DNA of 64,000 nt from contig CAZGZC010000001.1 of assembly GCA_964529685.1 (NCBI GenBank), positions 434,001 through 498,000 on the forward strand, read 5' to 3'. A model generated the notes under the pieces. The model ran no database searches. It saw only the letters and a list, made by a program, of their open reading frames with translations, and was not told the DNA's origin. Both the position numbers and the translations under genes were made by a program. This document shows, piece after piece, positions 1 to 8,192 of the stretch (its first letter is position 1; the number at the start of each line of letters is the position of its first letter). The DNA is from JALQUO01 sp964529685. Its GTDB lineage: Bacteria > Pseudomonadota > Alphaproteobacteria > Rickettsiales > Midichloriaceae.

Positions 1-552
1 GTTTTCTCTAGAACCAGATATGAGATTACCATTTTCATCTTCTATGTAATGGATCTCTTTGCTATTTATCATAACTTTAACCATTGCTCTATCACCAAAG
101 AGAGCAGCATCTACCACTATTATTTGAGATATTTCTGATACTGATAAATATCTCTTAAATGTGTCATGATGGGCCTGTAGACTAGTTGCAAGATCAGGAT
201 CAAATAAATTTTTCAGAGTTTCTTGATCATTATCAATTTTAGCTTTAATATACATTGTATAGGCTTTTTTAGTGCCATTTATAAATCTATCAAAATCAAA
301 TTCATTATCTTGTTTTCTAATATCTCGAAAAACAGATTGTATATTATCTGGAAGACTTAATTCTGCTGTTGATATAGCCTGTGGGTTGATTATTTTTTCA
401 TTATTATTCATTTGATATTTTTGCCTAAACATCTCAATTACAAAGCTCTTTTTGTCTTTTTTTATCTTATCTTCCTCATCATATTGACCAAGAATCTTTA
501 TAAGTCTATTGACGATAAAAAAAGTACAGAGGAGCAAAATTATTATATCCAT
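1..552 (-). CDS. Tim44-like domain protein (partial, C-terminus outside window)
   Basis: The minus strand is open from an ATG at 552 to the window edge (184 codons). The N-terminus (MDIIILLLCTFFIVNRLIKI) is one membrane anchor, followed by a charged linker (about residues 25-60). The part after about residue 85 (DRFINGTKKAYTMYIKAKID, then NLFDPDLATSLQ) matches the start of the Tim44 fold, in which an N-terminal helix precedes a cone-shaped sheet. Bacterial Tim44-like proteins are anchored in the inner membrane facing the cytosol; their role is not well established, and a link to membrane-protein handling is by analogy with mitochondrial Tim44. The gene lies 92 bp downstream of mltA on the same strand, a pairing I recall from other Rickettsiales. 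Family call fairly sure, function uncertain. Confidence 0.75.
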   Translation of the reverse strand, partial: MDIIILLLCTFFIVNRLIKILGQYDEEDKIKKDKKSFVIEMFRQKYQMNNNEKIINPQAISTAELSLPDNIQSVFRDIRKQDNEFDFDRFINGTKKAYTMYIKAKIDNDQETLKNLFDPDLATSLQAHHDTFKRYLSVSEISQIIVVDAALFGDRAMVKVMINSKEIHYIEDENGNLISGSREN

Positions 553-644
553 ATTTTTTACTTTTCGATATATATCACATATGATACATGAAGTTTTATT
601 TATAGTATAGACAGAATCGTATATATCTCTTTCATAATGAGTTT

Positions 645-1817
645 TTATTTTAATTCAAATATATTTGGTAATCTTATTCCCTTTGGATAGAGAACATACA
701 TATCGCCTAAAACATTAAAAGCACCGCTAACACTCTCAGCTCTACGACCTCTACCAAAAAATAGATCAAGCCTACCAGCACCTTTTATAGCGCCACCTCT
801 ATCCTGACCAATAACCATACGATTGTACTTTTCGCCTTTAGAGTAGCCCTTTATATGAGGTAGCTTAGCTTCGATCCAGATTGGTGTACCGTAAGGATAT
901 ATCCTACTGTCAATCGCAGCAGATCTCTCTGGGGTTAACATAACTACTTGAGCACCTACTGAGAATGGCTCTTTGCGCTCCTTAAAGAAGATATAGGATT
1001 GATTAAGATTCATATCATCAAAGCTTTTCTTACCATTTGCTCTCAGCTGTTTCATTACATTTAAAGTTGAGCCAAGATATTTCTTAGGAAGAGCTTTAAA
1101 CCTGTAACCATTTTCGCCTGCCCACACTAGAGGAATTGTACCGCCTTCCTTTAATTTAATAGTGCCAGTACCTTGGATTTGTAAAAAATAAACTCTTGTT
1201 AAATCGTTTACCCAAGCAATTTCTAATCCTTTGCCTTTGAGAGCGCCATTATTAATAGCTTTGCGTGTAATACCACTAGAGCCTTTTAATTGACATAGAT
1301 TCTTTGGAGGTGAATATATAGGATATGGAAATTTAGGATCTCTACGGCGTGTCCCTTGCAGCTCTATCTCATAATAACCTGTAAAATGAGCATTAAATGT
1401 GAGATTTCTGCCATGATCTGACATACCAACTTTATATGGTTTGAAGTGACCTTCAAAAAACTCTTTAGATAGATGGCGTATCTTACGGAGTTTAGGCCCC
1501 TGTACATCTTCTATATTACCTATAAATTTAGATAGGTTCATTGCTGACCGGCAAACATTTTTCCACTTATTTAGATCATCTCCAATTTTATTAGTAGCAC
1601 TTTTTCTCTTGAGGATTTTACTACAAGATCTGGTAAAAGCGTTAAATGATTTTTCATGATGATCTTGCTCCCAACCATTAAGCTCTTGAAATGCCCCCTC
1701 TACAAAGTGAGTCGTTTTTATTGAAATTGGTTTCTTCTTTGGAGCTGAACTACAGCCAGTTAATAGTAGAAGTAAATTAGTAAGAATTACATGTAAGAGA
1801 TTCTTAAAATTACGCAT
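645..1817 (-). CDS. mltA: membrane-bound lytic murein transglycosylase A
   Basis: 390 residues. MltA cleaves the MurNAc-GlcNAc bond of peptidoglycan, forming 1,6-anhydro ends. The N-terminus is a lipoprotein signal with lipobox LLTGC, so Cys22 would be lipidated and the enzyme held at a membrane facing the periplasm. The middle is the MltA barrel (FTGYYEIEL near residue 140, then IQGTGTIKL). The C-terminus is a 3D domain with the diagnostic aspartates in GQDRGGAIKGAGRLD (Asp339 and Asp351). Length is normal for alphaproteobacterial MltA. Together with PBP1A and DapD in this window it argues that the organism keeps some peptidoglycan metabolism. Transcribed toward the Tim44-like gene. Confidence 0.93.
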   Translation of the reverse strand: MRNFKNLLHVILTNLLLLLTGCSSAPKKKPISIKTTHFVEGAFQELNGWEQDHHEKSFNAFTRSCSKILKRKSATNKIGDDLNKWKNVCRSAMNLSKFIGNIEDVQGPKLRKIRHLSKEFFEGHFKPYKVGMSDHGRNLTFNAHFTGYYEIELQGTRRRDPKFPYPIYSPPKNLCQLKGSSGITRKAINNGALKGKGLEIAWVNDLTRVYFLQIQGTGTIKLKEGGTIPLVWAGENGYRFKALPKKYLGSTLNVMKQLRANGKKSFDDMNLNQSYIFFKERKEPFSVGAQVVMLTPERSAAIDSRIYPYGTPIWIEAKLPHIKGYSKGEKYNRMVIGQDRGGAIKGAGRLDLFFGRGRRAESVSGAFNVLGDMYVLYPKGIRLPNIFELK

Positions 1818-1884
1818 TTATGAGATGATTAAACAAATAGCCGGTATATATGAAAGAGAGACAGGTTTTCTCTCATAGAGAAAG

Positions 1885-2250
1885 CTAGAATTTCAATCCA
1901 GCGCTTCTTGCACCATCTGCTAGTGCCTTAACTTTACCATGGTATTTATAACCACAACGGTCAAAGACTATATTAGATAAACCTTTGTCTATAGCTTTTT
2001 TGCCAATCACTTGCCCTATAATCTGAGCTGCCTTTATATTTGCAACTTTTTTACCTAGAGTTTCTATAACATTTTTATCTAAAGTTGAAGCAGATACTAA
2101 AGTTGTACCCAACTTATCATCTATTATTTGGGCGTATATGTGGCTGTTTGATTTATATACAGACAACCTGAGAGCACCGCTAGAAACAGCTTTTAATTTT
2201 CTTCTAGCTCTTTGCTTACGCCTATCAAAATTTGTTTTATAGACTGTCAT
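1885..2250 (-). CDS. rplR: 50S ribosomal protein L18
   Basis: 121 residues with the usual L18 pattern: basic N-terminus (RRKQRARRKLKA), LRLSVYKSNSHIYAQIID, and the C-terminal YKYHGKVKALADGARSAGLKF, which binds 5S rRNA with L5. It starts 3 bp after rplF. It is the last ribosomal gene of this cluster: the next gene downstream is mltA, whereas rpsE (S5) normally follows rplR in the spc operon. That junction is therefore an operon break in this lineage. Confidence 0.97.
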   Translation of the reverse strand: MTVYKTNFDRRKQRARRKLKAVSSGALRLSVYKSNSHIYAQIIDDKLGTTLVSASTLDKNVIETLGKKVANIKAAQIIGQVIGKKAIDKGLSNIVFDRCGYKYHGKVKALADGARSAGLKF

Positions 2251-2253
2251 TTT

Positions 2254-2802
2254 TTATTTTTTCTTAGATGCTTTTTTAATTATTACTACACCTTCATACT
2301 CAAGGCCTTTTCCTTTATATGGCTCAGTAGGTCTTTTAGCCCTCACTTGAGATGCGAAGAGTCCAACTAATTCCTTATCGTTTCCTGAGATTGATATAAT
2401 GTTCTTATCACATTTCACTTCAATTCCAGTAGGTATTTCCATCAAAATATCATGGCTATAGCCTAACGATAGCTGTAACATACCAGCTACCATTGATGCT
2501 CTGTAACCGTTACCAGTTATAACAAGATTTTTTCCGAAGCCTTTTGATACTCCTTCGATCATATTATTAACTAGCTGTCTGCTAAGCCCCCATATAGCAC
2601 GAACTTCCTTTGTTACTTCTGAAGGTTTAATATCTATTGCAGGCTTAATTGCGATCTTGTTATCTTCTTTGCTTAGCTTTACTAAGCCACTGAACTCTCT
2701 TGAGAGAAGGCCTTTTGGCCCCTGTACTGAGAGTTTGTTTGCGTCAATTATAACTTCTACTCCAGAAGGTACAGTGACCGGTACTTTTCCAATTCTTGAC
2801 AT
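2254..2802 (-). CDS. rplF: 50S ribosomal protein L6
   Basis: 182 residues, a full-length L6 with two tandem alpha/beta repeats. The start MSRIGKVPVTVPSGVEV and the C-terminal signature RAKRPTEPYKGKGLEYEG are diagnostic. L6 binds 23S rRNA near the sarcin-ricin loop and factor-binding site. Tightly packed between rpsH (9 bp) and rplR (3 bp) in the normal spc-operon order. Confidence 0.97.
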   Translation of the reverse strand: MSRIGKVPVTVPSGVEVIIDANKLSVQGPKGLLSREFSGLVKLSKEDNKIAIKPAIDIKPSEVTKEVRAIWGLSRQLVNNMIEGVSKGFGKNLVITGNGYRASMVAGMLQLSLGYSHDILMEIPTGIEVKCDKNIISISGNDKELVGLFASQVRAKRPTEPYKGKGLEYEGVVIIKKASKKK

Positions 2803-2811
2803 AATTCTCTA

Positions 2812-3201
2812 TTATTCAACTGTTAATAGTAATTCGCCACCTAAGTTCAACTCTCTTGCAGCCTTATCTGTTAGTAATCCTTTTGGAGTGCTTACTATTG
2901 CTACACCTAAGCCATTACGAACTAGTTTTATGTTTGTAGCTTTAACATACACTCTTCTACTTGGCTTAGAAACTCTTGTGATTTTACTTATCACGGGTGA
3001 GGATCTATAGTACTTGAGAGCTATTTTTATTGTTCTAGACTCTTCCATTAGCTTATAGGCATCGATATATCCTTCTTGCTGCAGTAGTTCAAGTATATTT
3101 TTATTCAGCTTTGAAATCGAAATTTCAGCGAAAGAATGAGAAGCTCTTTGAGCATTTCTAATTCTTGTTATAGCATCAGCTATTGGATCTTGCATTGACA
3201 T
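2812..3201 (-). CDS. rpsH: 30S ribosomal protein S8
   Basis: I place the start at 3201 (MSMQDPIADAITRIRNAQ), giving 129 residues; a further in-frame ATG at 3222 would add seven residues and overlap rpsN, and other S8 proteins begin at the MSMQDP-like start. The C-terminal signature VSTPKGLLTDKAARELNLGG is canonical S8. S8 binds the central domain of 16S rRNA and in other bacteria represses the spc operon by binding mRNA near rplE; I cannot confirm such a site here. Confidence 0.95.
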   Translation of the reverse strand: MSMQDPIADAITRIRNAQRASHSFAEISISKLNKNILELLQQEGYIDAYKLMEESRTIKIALKYYRSSPVISKITRVSKPSRRVYVKATNIKLVRNGLGVAIVSTPKGLLTDKAARELNLGGELLLTVE

Positions 3202-3215
3202 ATTAAATCTTTTTA

Positions 3216-3521
3216 TTACCAACTTGCTTTTTTTACACCTGGAAGCTGACCAGAGCTTGCCAGTTCTCTTAAGACTATCCTAGAGACTTTAAACTTTCTA
3301 TAATAAGCCCGTTTACGCCCAGTTAATTCACATCTGTTACAAACTCTTGTAGGAGCTGAGTTGCGTGGAAGAAGAGCTAATCCTTGATATGCTTCAAATA
3401 CAGCTACCGGATCACTAGCTTTGTTTTTTGCTACTGCTAATAACTCATTGCGTTTAGTCTCATATTTCTTAGCGAGTTTTTCGCGTTTTTTATTTCTATT
3501 AATTACACTTGTTTTTGCCAT
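3216..3521 (-). CDS. rpsN: 30S ribosomal protein S14
   Basis: 101 residues, the long alphaproteobacterial S14 type. The C-terminal motif GRKRAYYRKFKVSRIVLREL is diagnostic. The protein keeps one Cys pair (CNRC) rather than the four cysteines of zinc-binding S14 forms, so zinc binding is not expected. Positioned between rplE (5 bp) and rpsH as in the standard spc operon. Confidence 0.96.
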   Translation of the reverse strand: MAKTSVINRNKKREKLAKKYETKRNELLAVAKNKASDPVAVFEAYQGLALLPRNSAPTRVCNRCELTGRKRAYYRKFKVSRIVLRELASSGQLPGVKKASW

Positions 3522-3526
3522 GTTCC

Positions 3527-4084
3527 TTATTGCATAAATGGTATTTCAAACTTTTCGAACAACATCTTAGCCTCAGAATCGCTCTTTGCAGTTGTAACGA
3601 AAGTAATATTCATTCCCCTGGTCTTTTCTACTTTATCATAGTTGATTTCAGGGAATACTAGCTGTTCTTTAAGTCCGATTGAGAAATTCCCATTATTGTC
3701 GAACTGCTTATGTGAGAAACCTTTAAAATCTCTTACACGAGGTAGTGCAACGTTTACTAATCTATCTAGAAACTCATACATTATCTTTCCACGAAGAGTT
3801 ACTTTTGCACCTAAGCTCATACCCTCTCTTATTTTAAATCCAGCTATTGACTTTTTAGCTTTTGTTACAACTGGTTTTTGCCCAGTAATTAAAAAGATCT
3901 CATTTACTGTTGATTCAATCTGATTTTGGTTCAGACCAGCATCTCTCACACATGAGTTAACAACTATCTTTATCAATTTGGGAATTTCCATTATATTTTT
4001 ATAACTGCTAGCCATATCACTTTTGATAACTTCGTTATACCTTTTCTGAAGTCTAGGCTCATTTTGATTATTACTCATAGTCAT
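3527..4084 (-). CDS. rplE: 50S ribosomal protein L5
   Basis: 185 residues, full length. Recognisable L5 segments are RLQKRYNEV near the N-terminus, TGQKPVVTKAKKSIAGFKIR and the C-terminal RGMNITFVTTAKSDSEAKMLFEKFEIPF. L5 anchors 5S rRNA and contacts the P-site tRNA. The start codon overlaps the stop of rplX by one base (TAATG), which suggests translational coupling and supports the ATG at 4084 over a second in-frame ATG two codons later. Confidence 0.97.
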   Translation of the reverse strand: MTMSNNQNEPRLQKRYNEVIKSDMASSYKNIMEIPKLIKIVVNSCVRDAGLNQNQIESTVNEIFLITGQKPVVTKAKKSIAGFKIREGMSLGAKVTLRGKIMYEFLDRLVNVALPRVRDFKGFSHKQFDNNGNFSIGLKEQLVFPEINYDKVEKTRGMNITFVTTAKSDSEAKMLFEKFEIPFMQ

Positions 4085-4407
4085 TAAATAGTTTCACCTG
4101 TTTTCTTTGAAAGTCTCACTTTTTGTCCATCATCTGTAAACTTATATGCTATCTTTGTCCTAAGACCAGTTCTAGGATCTATATGAGATACATTTGATAC
4201 ATCGATAGGGCACTCAACTTTCACAACTGAAGAAGATGGATTTTCCATTGAAGGTTTAACTCTCTTATTTCTAATGTTTACTCCATCTACAATTATCTGC
4301 ATTGTGGTAGGCATAGCTTTTACTATGTGCCCCTGTTTGCCCTTGTCCTTGCCAGCGATCACTAACACTAGATCGCCTTTTTTAAATTTCATCTTATTCT
4401 TTGCCAT
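4084..4407 (-). CDS. rplX: 50S ribosomal protein L24
   Basis: 107 residues with an N-terminal KOW motif (KKGDLVLVIAGKDKGKQGHI, about residues 9-28) and NIRNKRVKPS as in bacterial L24. L24 is an assembly-initiating protein binding the 5' end of 23S rRNA. Gene order rplN-rplX-rplE is standard, and the stop overlaps the rplE start by one base. Confidence 0.97.
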   Translation of the reverse strand: MAKNKMKFKKGDLVLVIAGKDKGKQGHIVKAMPTTMQIIVDGVNIRNKRVKPSMENPSSSVVKVECPIDVSNVSHIDPRTGLRTKIAYKFTDDGQKVRLSKKTGETI

Positions 4408-4416
4408 TTTCCTCGA

Positions 4417-4782
4417 TTATAAAACTTCTGGTGCTAAAGATAAGATCTTAGGAAACGAATTTCTTAGCTCGCGTGGTACAGGTCCGAAAACCCTTGTACC
4501 TATCAGCTCGAAGTTCTTATCTAAGAGTACTACTGCACTCTTAGAGAACCTAATTGTAGATCCATCTTCTCTTTTAAATTCCGGCACAGTAACTACTACT
4601 GCATCATACACTTCTCCTGGTTTAACTTTACCACGAGGAGCTGCATTTTTTATAGAGACTTTAATTAGTTCTCCAAGTCCAGCATGTCTTTTACGAGTAC
4701 CGCCATGTGGTTTGATACACATAACTTCTTTTGCGCCCGAGTTGTCAGCAACATCGAGCCTTGTTCCCATTTGAATTGCCAT
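4417..4782 (-). CDS. rplN: 50S ribosomal protein L14
   Basis: 121 residues, one of the most conserved ribosomal proteins. MGTRLDVADNSGAKEVMCIK and the C-terminal GTRVFGPVPRELR are diagnostic. L14 lies at the subunit interface (bridge B5). Full length, in standard order between rpsQ and rplX. Confidence 0.98.
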   Translation of the reverse strand: MAIQMGTRLDVADNSGAKEVMCIKPHGGTRKRHAGLGELIKVSIKNAAPRGKVKPGEVYDAVVVTVPEFKREDGSTIRFSKSAVVLLDKNFELIGTRVFGPVPRELRNSFPKILSLAPEVL

Positions 4783-4796
4783 TATCTACCTCATTA

Positions 4797-5036
4797 TCAT
4801 TTAGATTGATCGTATAATACGATCCACTTCTTCATCTTTGAGATTGGCGGAGATTCTTGTATTACTACTGTATCACCTATTGCAAATCTCTCCTCTGGAT
4901 CGTGAGCCATATATTTTTTATCGTATACAACTTTCTTTTTATACTTTGTGTGCATTCTGTGCTTACGGACTTTCACAACCACTGTTTGTTTACCAGCCGC
5001 ACTCTTAACAACACCTGTAAAAACTCTTTTTGGCAT
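4797..5036 (-). CDS. rpsQ: 30S ribosomal protein S17
   Basis: 79 residues. The OB-fold S17 signature is present: MPKRVFTGVVKSAAGKQTVV near the start, then DPEERFAIGDTVVIQESPPISK. S17 binds the 5' domain of 16S rRNA. The rpsQ start immediately abuts the rpmC stop, so translation is probably coupled. Confidence 0.97.
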   Translation of the reverse strand: MPKRVFTGVVKSAAGKQTVVVKVRKHRMHTKYKKKVVYDKKYMAHDPEERFAIGDTVVIQESPPISKMKKWIVLYDQSK

Positions 5037-5237
5037 TTAATTTTTATTTTGTTTGTGTTTATCAGCTAGTCTAGTATTAATTCTAGCTATGTCTTTCCTT
5101 ACCTTTCTTATAAGACTAGGGTTGATACCATCTAGTTTCTTTTGAAACCGTAAATTCATATACTCTTTTTTTAGCTCACCTAATTTTGTGAAGAGTTCTA
5201 CTTCACTTAAAGGCACAATATCCTTGGTGTATTTCAT
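5037..5237 (-). CDS. rpmC: 50S ribosomal protein L29
   Basis: 66 residues forming the expected two-helix L29 (LFTKLGELKKEYMNLRFQKK, then VRKDIARINTRL). L29 lies at the peptide exit tunnel. It abuts rpsQ downstream. Upstream, a 70-bp gap with an inverted repeat separates it from rplP, the largest space inside this cluster. Confidence 0.95.
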   Translation of the reverse strand: MKYTKDIVPLSEVELFTKLGELKKEYMNLRFQKKLDGINPSLIRKVRKDIARINTRLADKHKQNKN

Positions 5238-5266
5238 CTTAAATTATCTTTATTTCAGTTAAGAAC

Positions 5267-5305
5267 ATGAGAAAATTGACATGTATTTAGTATCATATTT
5301 CTCAT
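5267..5305. repeat. 8-bp inverted repeat between rplP and rpmC
   Basis: Perfect arms ATGAGAAA (5267-5274) and TTTCTCAT (5298-5305) enclose 23 bases. The hairpin would begin 2 nt after the rplP stop codon on the minus-strand transcript. No U-tract follows, so it is not a classic intrinsic terminator. It could be an RNA processing site, a stabiliser of upstream mRNA, or chance in AT-rich DNA. Confidence 0.4.
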
Positions 5306-5307
5306 CT

Positions 5308-5742
5308 CTAAGCAACATTCTCTTCTGCTATCTCAACGATCCGCTCAACGAACTTTGTCTTGATAGGGAGTTTACCGCTAGCTAATCTAAAAGCTTCTTC
5401 AGCCTGTGCACTTGTCACACCTTCTAACTCAAAGAGAATTCTTCCCGGCTTAACTCTACAGATATAGTACTCTACAGAACCCTTACCGCTACCCATTCTT
5501 ACCTCAGCTGGTTTTTGAGATACTGGTATATCTGGGAAAACTCTTATCCAAAGCTTACCAGTCCTACGCAAGTATCTGTTGATAGCTTTACGAGCAGCTT
5601 CTATCTGTCTAGCTGTAATTCTTTCTGGCTCTATAGCTTTTAAGCCAAATGAACCAAATGCTACTGATGAGCCACGCTTAGCATCACCTTTAATTCTACC
5701 TTTAAAAGCTTTTCTATACTTTGTTTTTTTAGGAAATAACAT
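5308..5742 (-). CDS. rplP: 50S ribosomal protein L16
   Basis: 144 residues, slightly longer than usual because of the C-terminal tail. The start MLFPKKTKYRKAFKGRIKG and the signature MGSGKGSVEYYICRVKPGRILFE-type segment (about residues 82-105) are diagnostic. L16 contacts the A-site tRNA and the 5S rRNA region. It follows rpsC by 2 bp in the standard S10-operon order. Confidence 0.97.
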   Translation of the reverse strand: MLFPKKTKYRKAFKGRIKGDAKRGSSVAFGSFGLKAIEPERITARQIEAARKAINRYLRRTGKLWIRVFPDIPVSQKPAEVRMGSGKGSVEYYICRVKPGRILFELEGVTSAQAEEAFRLASGKLPIKTKFVERIVEIAEENVA

Positions 5743-5744
5743 AT

Positions 5745-6383
5745 CTAACCTCTTTTATTCAATAACTCACCTTTAAATATCCAAACCTTTATGCCTATAG
5801 CACCATAGGTTGTACTTGCTCTCGCTATTGCATAATCGACATTAGCCCTCAATGTATGAAGAGGAATTCTTCCTTCTTTGTCCCATTCAGAACGAGCTAT
5901 TTCAGCACCACCGAGTCTACCAGATACCATTATTTTGATACCTTGCGCCCCCATTTTCATTGCATTACGCATTGCATTACGCAACGCCTTTTTAAATGGA
6001 GTATGAGATTCTATTTGTTGAGCTATACCATTTGCAACTATTTGAGCTTCTAACTCCGCTCTTCTAATTTCAACTATATTTACTGAAACTTCATCACCTG
6101 TAATTTGCGCTACGAAGTCTTTGATTTTCCCCATATCATCACCTCTCTTGCCAATCACTACTCCTGGCTTAGCTGTGTGAATTGCTACTCTTGTCTTTTT
6201 ATTTAACCTTTCAATTACAACTTTAGCAACAGCTGCATGAGAGAGCTTCTTTGTAATAAATTTCTTAATTTGTAAGTCTTGGTGAAGCTTGATTGCATAG
6301 TTAGCACCATCAGCATACCATCTAGAATCCCAATTACTTGTAATTCCAAGGCGAAGACTTATAGGATTAACTTTTTGACCCAT
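5745..6383 (-). CDS. rpsC: 30S ribosomal protein S3
   Basis: 212 residues with an N-terminal KH domain (GVVIGKRGDDMGKIKDFV, GxxG-type loop at about residues 75-92) and the C-terminal S3 signature SGRLGGAEIARSEWDKEGRIPLHTLRA-type segment. S3 lines the mRNA entry channel. Its start overlaps the end of rplV by 17 bp, which implies translational coupling. Confidence 0.97.
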   Translation of the reverse strand: MGQKVNPISLRLGITSNWDSRWYADGANYAIKLHQDLQIKKFITKKLSHAAVAKVVIERLNKKTRVAIHTAKPGVVIGKRGDDMGKIKDFVAQITGDEVSVNIVEIRRAELEAQIVANGIAQQIESHTPFKKALRNAMRNAMKMGAQGIKIMVSGRLGGAEIARSEWDKEGRIPLHTLRANVDYAIARASTTYGAIGIKVWIFKGELLNKRG

Positions 6384-6744
6384 ATTTACTTTTTAATTCT
6401 TCTGTTACAAAAATCGCGAACCTTGTTAGAGGTTTTAATATCCTAGAACCTCTACCTCTAGCTCTTGCCGTAAATCTCTTTATATATGGACCTCTTTCTA
6501 TCATAACCCTAGAAATTTTTAGTCTGTCTATATCAAGACCATTATTATTTTGAGCGTTTGCTATTGCTGAATTTAGTACAGCAAGCATCTCTTTTGATAC
6601 TTTTCTCTTGCAGAATCTAAGCTGAAGAATTGCATCATTAACACTTCTTCTTCTAATAATGTCCGCAACGAGATTTGCTTTGTAAACGCTTGTACGGATA
6701 AGACCGCTTTTAGCGAAAGCAGTTGCTTCGTTTATATTTGTCAT
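6367..6744 (-). CDS. rplV: 50S ribosomal protein L22
   Basis: 125 residues. The exit-tunnel hairpin region is visible near the C-terminus (RGPYIKRFTARARGRGSRI), as is the core VADIIRRRSVNDAILQLRF. L22 spans the 50S and lines the tunnel wall. It overlaps rpsS by 4 bp (ATGA) and rpsC by 17 bp. Confidence 0.96.
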   Translation of the reverse strand: MTNINEATAFAKSGLIRTSVYKANLVADIIRRRSVNDAILQLRFCKRKVSKEMLAVLNSAIANAQNNNGLDIDRLKISRVMIERGPYIKRFTARARGRGSRILKPLTRFAIFVTEELKSKYGSKS

Positions 6745-7028
6745 TTCTTACCAGTTTTCTTGTTACCACTATGCCCAGTGAATGTTCTTGTAGGAGAGAA
6801 CTCACCGAGCTTTCTACCAACCATATCATCAGTTATCCTGACAGGAATGTGCTTCTTCCCATTATGCACCATGAAGGTATAGTTCACAAACTGTGGGATG
6901 ATTGTACTAGCCCTTGACCAGGTTGTGATGACTTTTGCTGATGCCTTATCCGACTGAGAAGCTTTAACTAACTTCTCTAGCAGTCTTGGATCTACAAAAG
7001 GTCCTTTCCAATTAGATCTTTTACCCAT
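6741..7028 (-). CDS. rpsS: 30S ribosomal protein S19
   Basis: 95 residues, full length. RSNWKGPFVDPRLLEK, TWSRASTIIPQFVNYTF and the motif KLGEFSPTRTFTGHSG are diagnostic for S19, which binds the 3' domain of 16S rRNA in the 30S head with S13. Standard position between rplB (13 bp) and rplV (4-bp overlap). Confidence 0.98.
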   Translation of the reverse strand: MGKRSNWKGPFVDPRLLEKLVKASQSDKASAKVITTWSRASTIIPQFVNYTFMVHNGKKHIPVRITDDMVGRKLGEFSPTRTFTGHSGNKKTGKK

Positions 7029-7041
7029 AACTATCTATTTA

Positions 7042-7872
7042 TTAACGGTTTCTATGTCTTGATTTAGCTATAAATCTGTCGGTACGCTTATTATTTCTTG
7101 TACGCTTACCTTTAGTTGGTTTACCCCAAGGAGTCACTGGGTGTCTACCACCTGATGATTTACCTTCACCACCACCTAATGGGTGATCTACAGGATTCAT
7201 AGCAACACCACGAACTGTAGGTCTTATGCCCAACCAACGACTACGACCAGCTTTACCTATTACGACATTTTTATTGTCTAAATTCGAAACGACTCCGATT
7301 GTAGCTTTACATACAGGTGATACTATACGGATTTCACCTGATCTGAGCTTTAACATAACTTGCTCTGGATCTTTACTTACAACTGATGCATAAGCACCTG
7401 CTGCACGAGCTAGCTGCCCCCCTTTTCCCGCTTTCAGTTCAACGTTATGCACGAGAGTATCTATAGGAATATTCTTTAGGGGCATTGTATTTCCAACTTT
7501 GATATCAGCTACATCTCCTGAAACTATCTCCATTCCAGGTTTTAAGTTATTCGGAGCAATAATGTAAGATTGCTCTCCATCGGTATACTTAACAAGAGCT
7601 ATGAAAGCTGAGCGGTTTGGATCATACTCAAGACGCTCTACTACTCCTGTCATGCCAATTTTGCTTCTCTTGAAATCTATTATTCTATACTGATGTTTAG
7701 CGCCACCGCCTTTTTTCCAAGCAGTGATTCTACCCAAATTGTTGTGACCTTTACCAGCTCTTTTCTTCGCTACAAGGCTTTTTACCGGCTTGCCCGACCA
7801 TAGCTCAGATCTATCAACCAATACTGTACCACGACTACCTGGCGTTGTAGGTTTTAGAATTTTTAGTGCCAT
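7042..7872 (-). CDS. rplB: 50S ribosomal protein L2
   Basis: 276 residues, full length. The C-terminal signature VRGVAMNPVDHPLGGGEGKS contains the His near the peptidyl-transferase centre. The N-terminal RNA-binding domain is also recognisable (KAGKGGQLARAAGAYA in the middle). L2 is required for subunit association. Lies 17 bp downstream of rplW. Confidence 0.98.
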   Translation of the reverse strand: MALKILKPTTPGSRGTVLVDRSELWSGKPVKSLVAKKRAGKGHNNLGRITAWKKGGGAKHQYRIIDFKRSKIGMTGVVERLEYDPNRSAFIALVKYTDGEQSYIIAPNNLKPGMEIVSGDVADIKVGNTMPLKNIPIDTLVHNVELKAGKGGQLARAAGAYASVVSKDPEQVMLKLRSGEIRIVSPVCKATIGVVSNLDNKNVVIGKAGRSRWLGIRPTVRGVAMNPVDHPLGGGEGKSSGGRHPVTPWGKPTKGKRTRNNKRTDRFIAKSRHRNR

Positions 7873-7889
7873 TATCTATCTTTGTTATT

Positions 7890-8192
7890 TTATGAACCGA
7901 AAACTTCATCTAATCTCCCTCCTTTTTCTAGAGTGATTATTGCCTTCTTCATTGTTACTCTTTTGCCTATTCTACCGCGCCTAGCACCCTTCTTCTTTGT
8001 AGTAGAAGCAACTATATTAACGCTTACGACTTTCTTACCGAATATCTTCTCCACGGCAGCTTTTACATGGCATTTTGTTGTTTCTTTCCTAATATAAAAG
8101 GTGTATTTGCTAGATTCATGGTTGTTAAACGCCTTCTCTGTTCTAACTGGCGCAACTAATACATCATATAAATTTGGCGATATTATTATCAT
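7890..8192 (-). CDS. rplW: 50S ribosomal protein L23
   Basis: 100 residues. The segment LVAPVRTEKAFN (N-terminal) and VEKIFGKKVVSVNIVASTTK identify L23, the tunnel-exit protein that docks SRP and trigger factor. The start overlaps the rplD stop by 4 bp, as expected for an L4-L23 pair. Confidence 0.95.
   Translation of the reverse strand: MIIISPNLYDVLVAPVRTEKAFNNHESSKYTFYIRKETTKCHVKAAVEKIFGKKVVSVNIVASTTKKKGARRGRIGKRVTMKKAIITLEKGGRLDEVFGS

Noticed and set aside
4274..4774. Long plus-strand frames within the ribosomal cluster (also 2657-3010, 3642-3923)
   Set aside because: They lie entirely opposite conserved ribosomal genes and have Ser/Leu/Pro-rich composition typical of antisense shadows.
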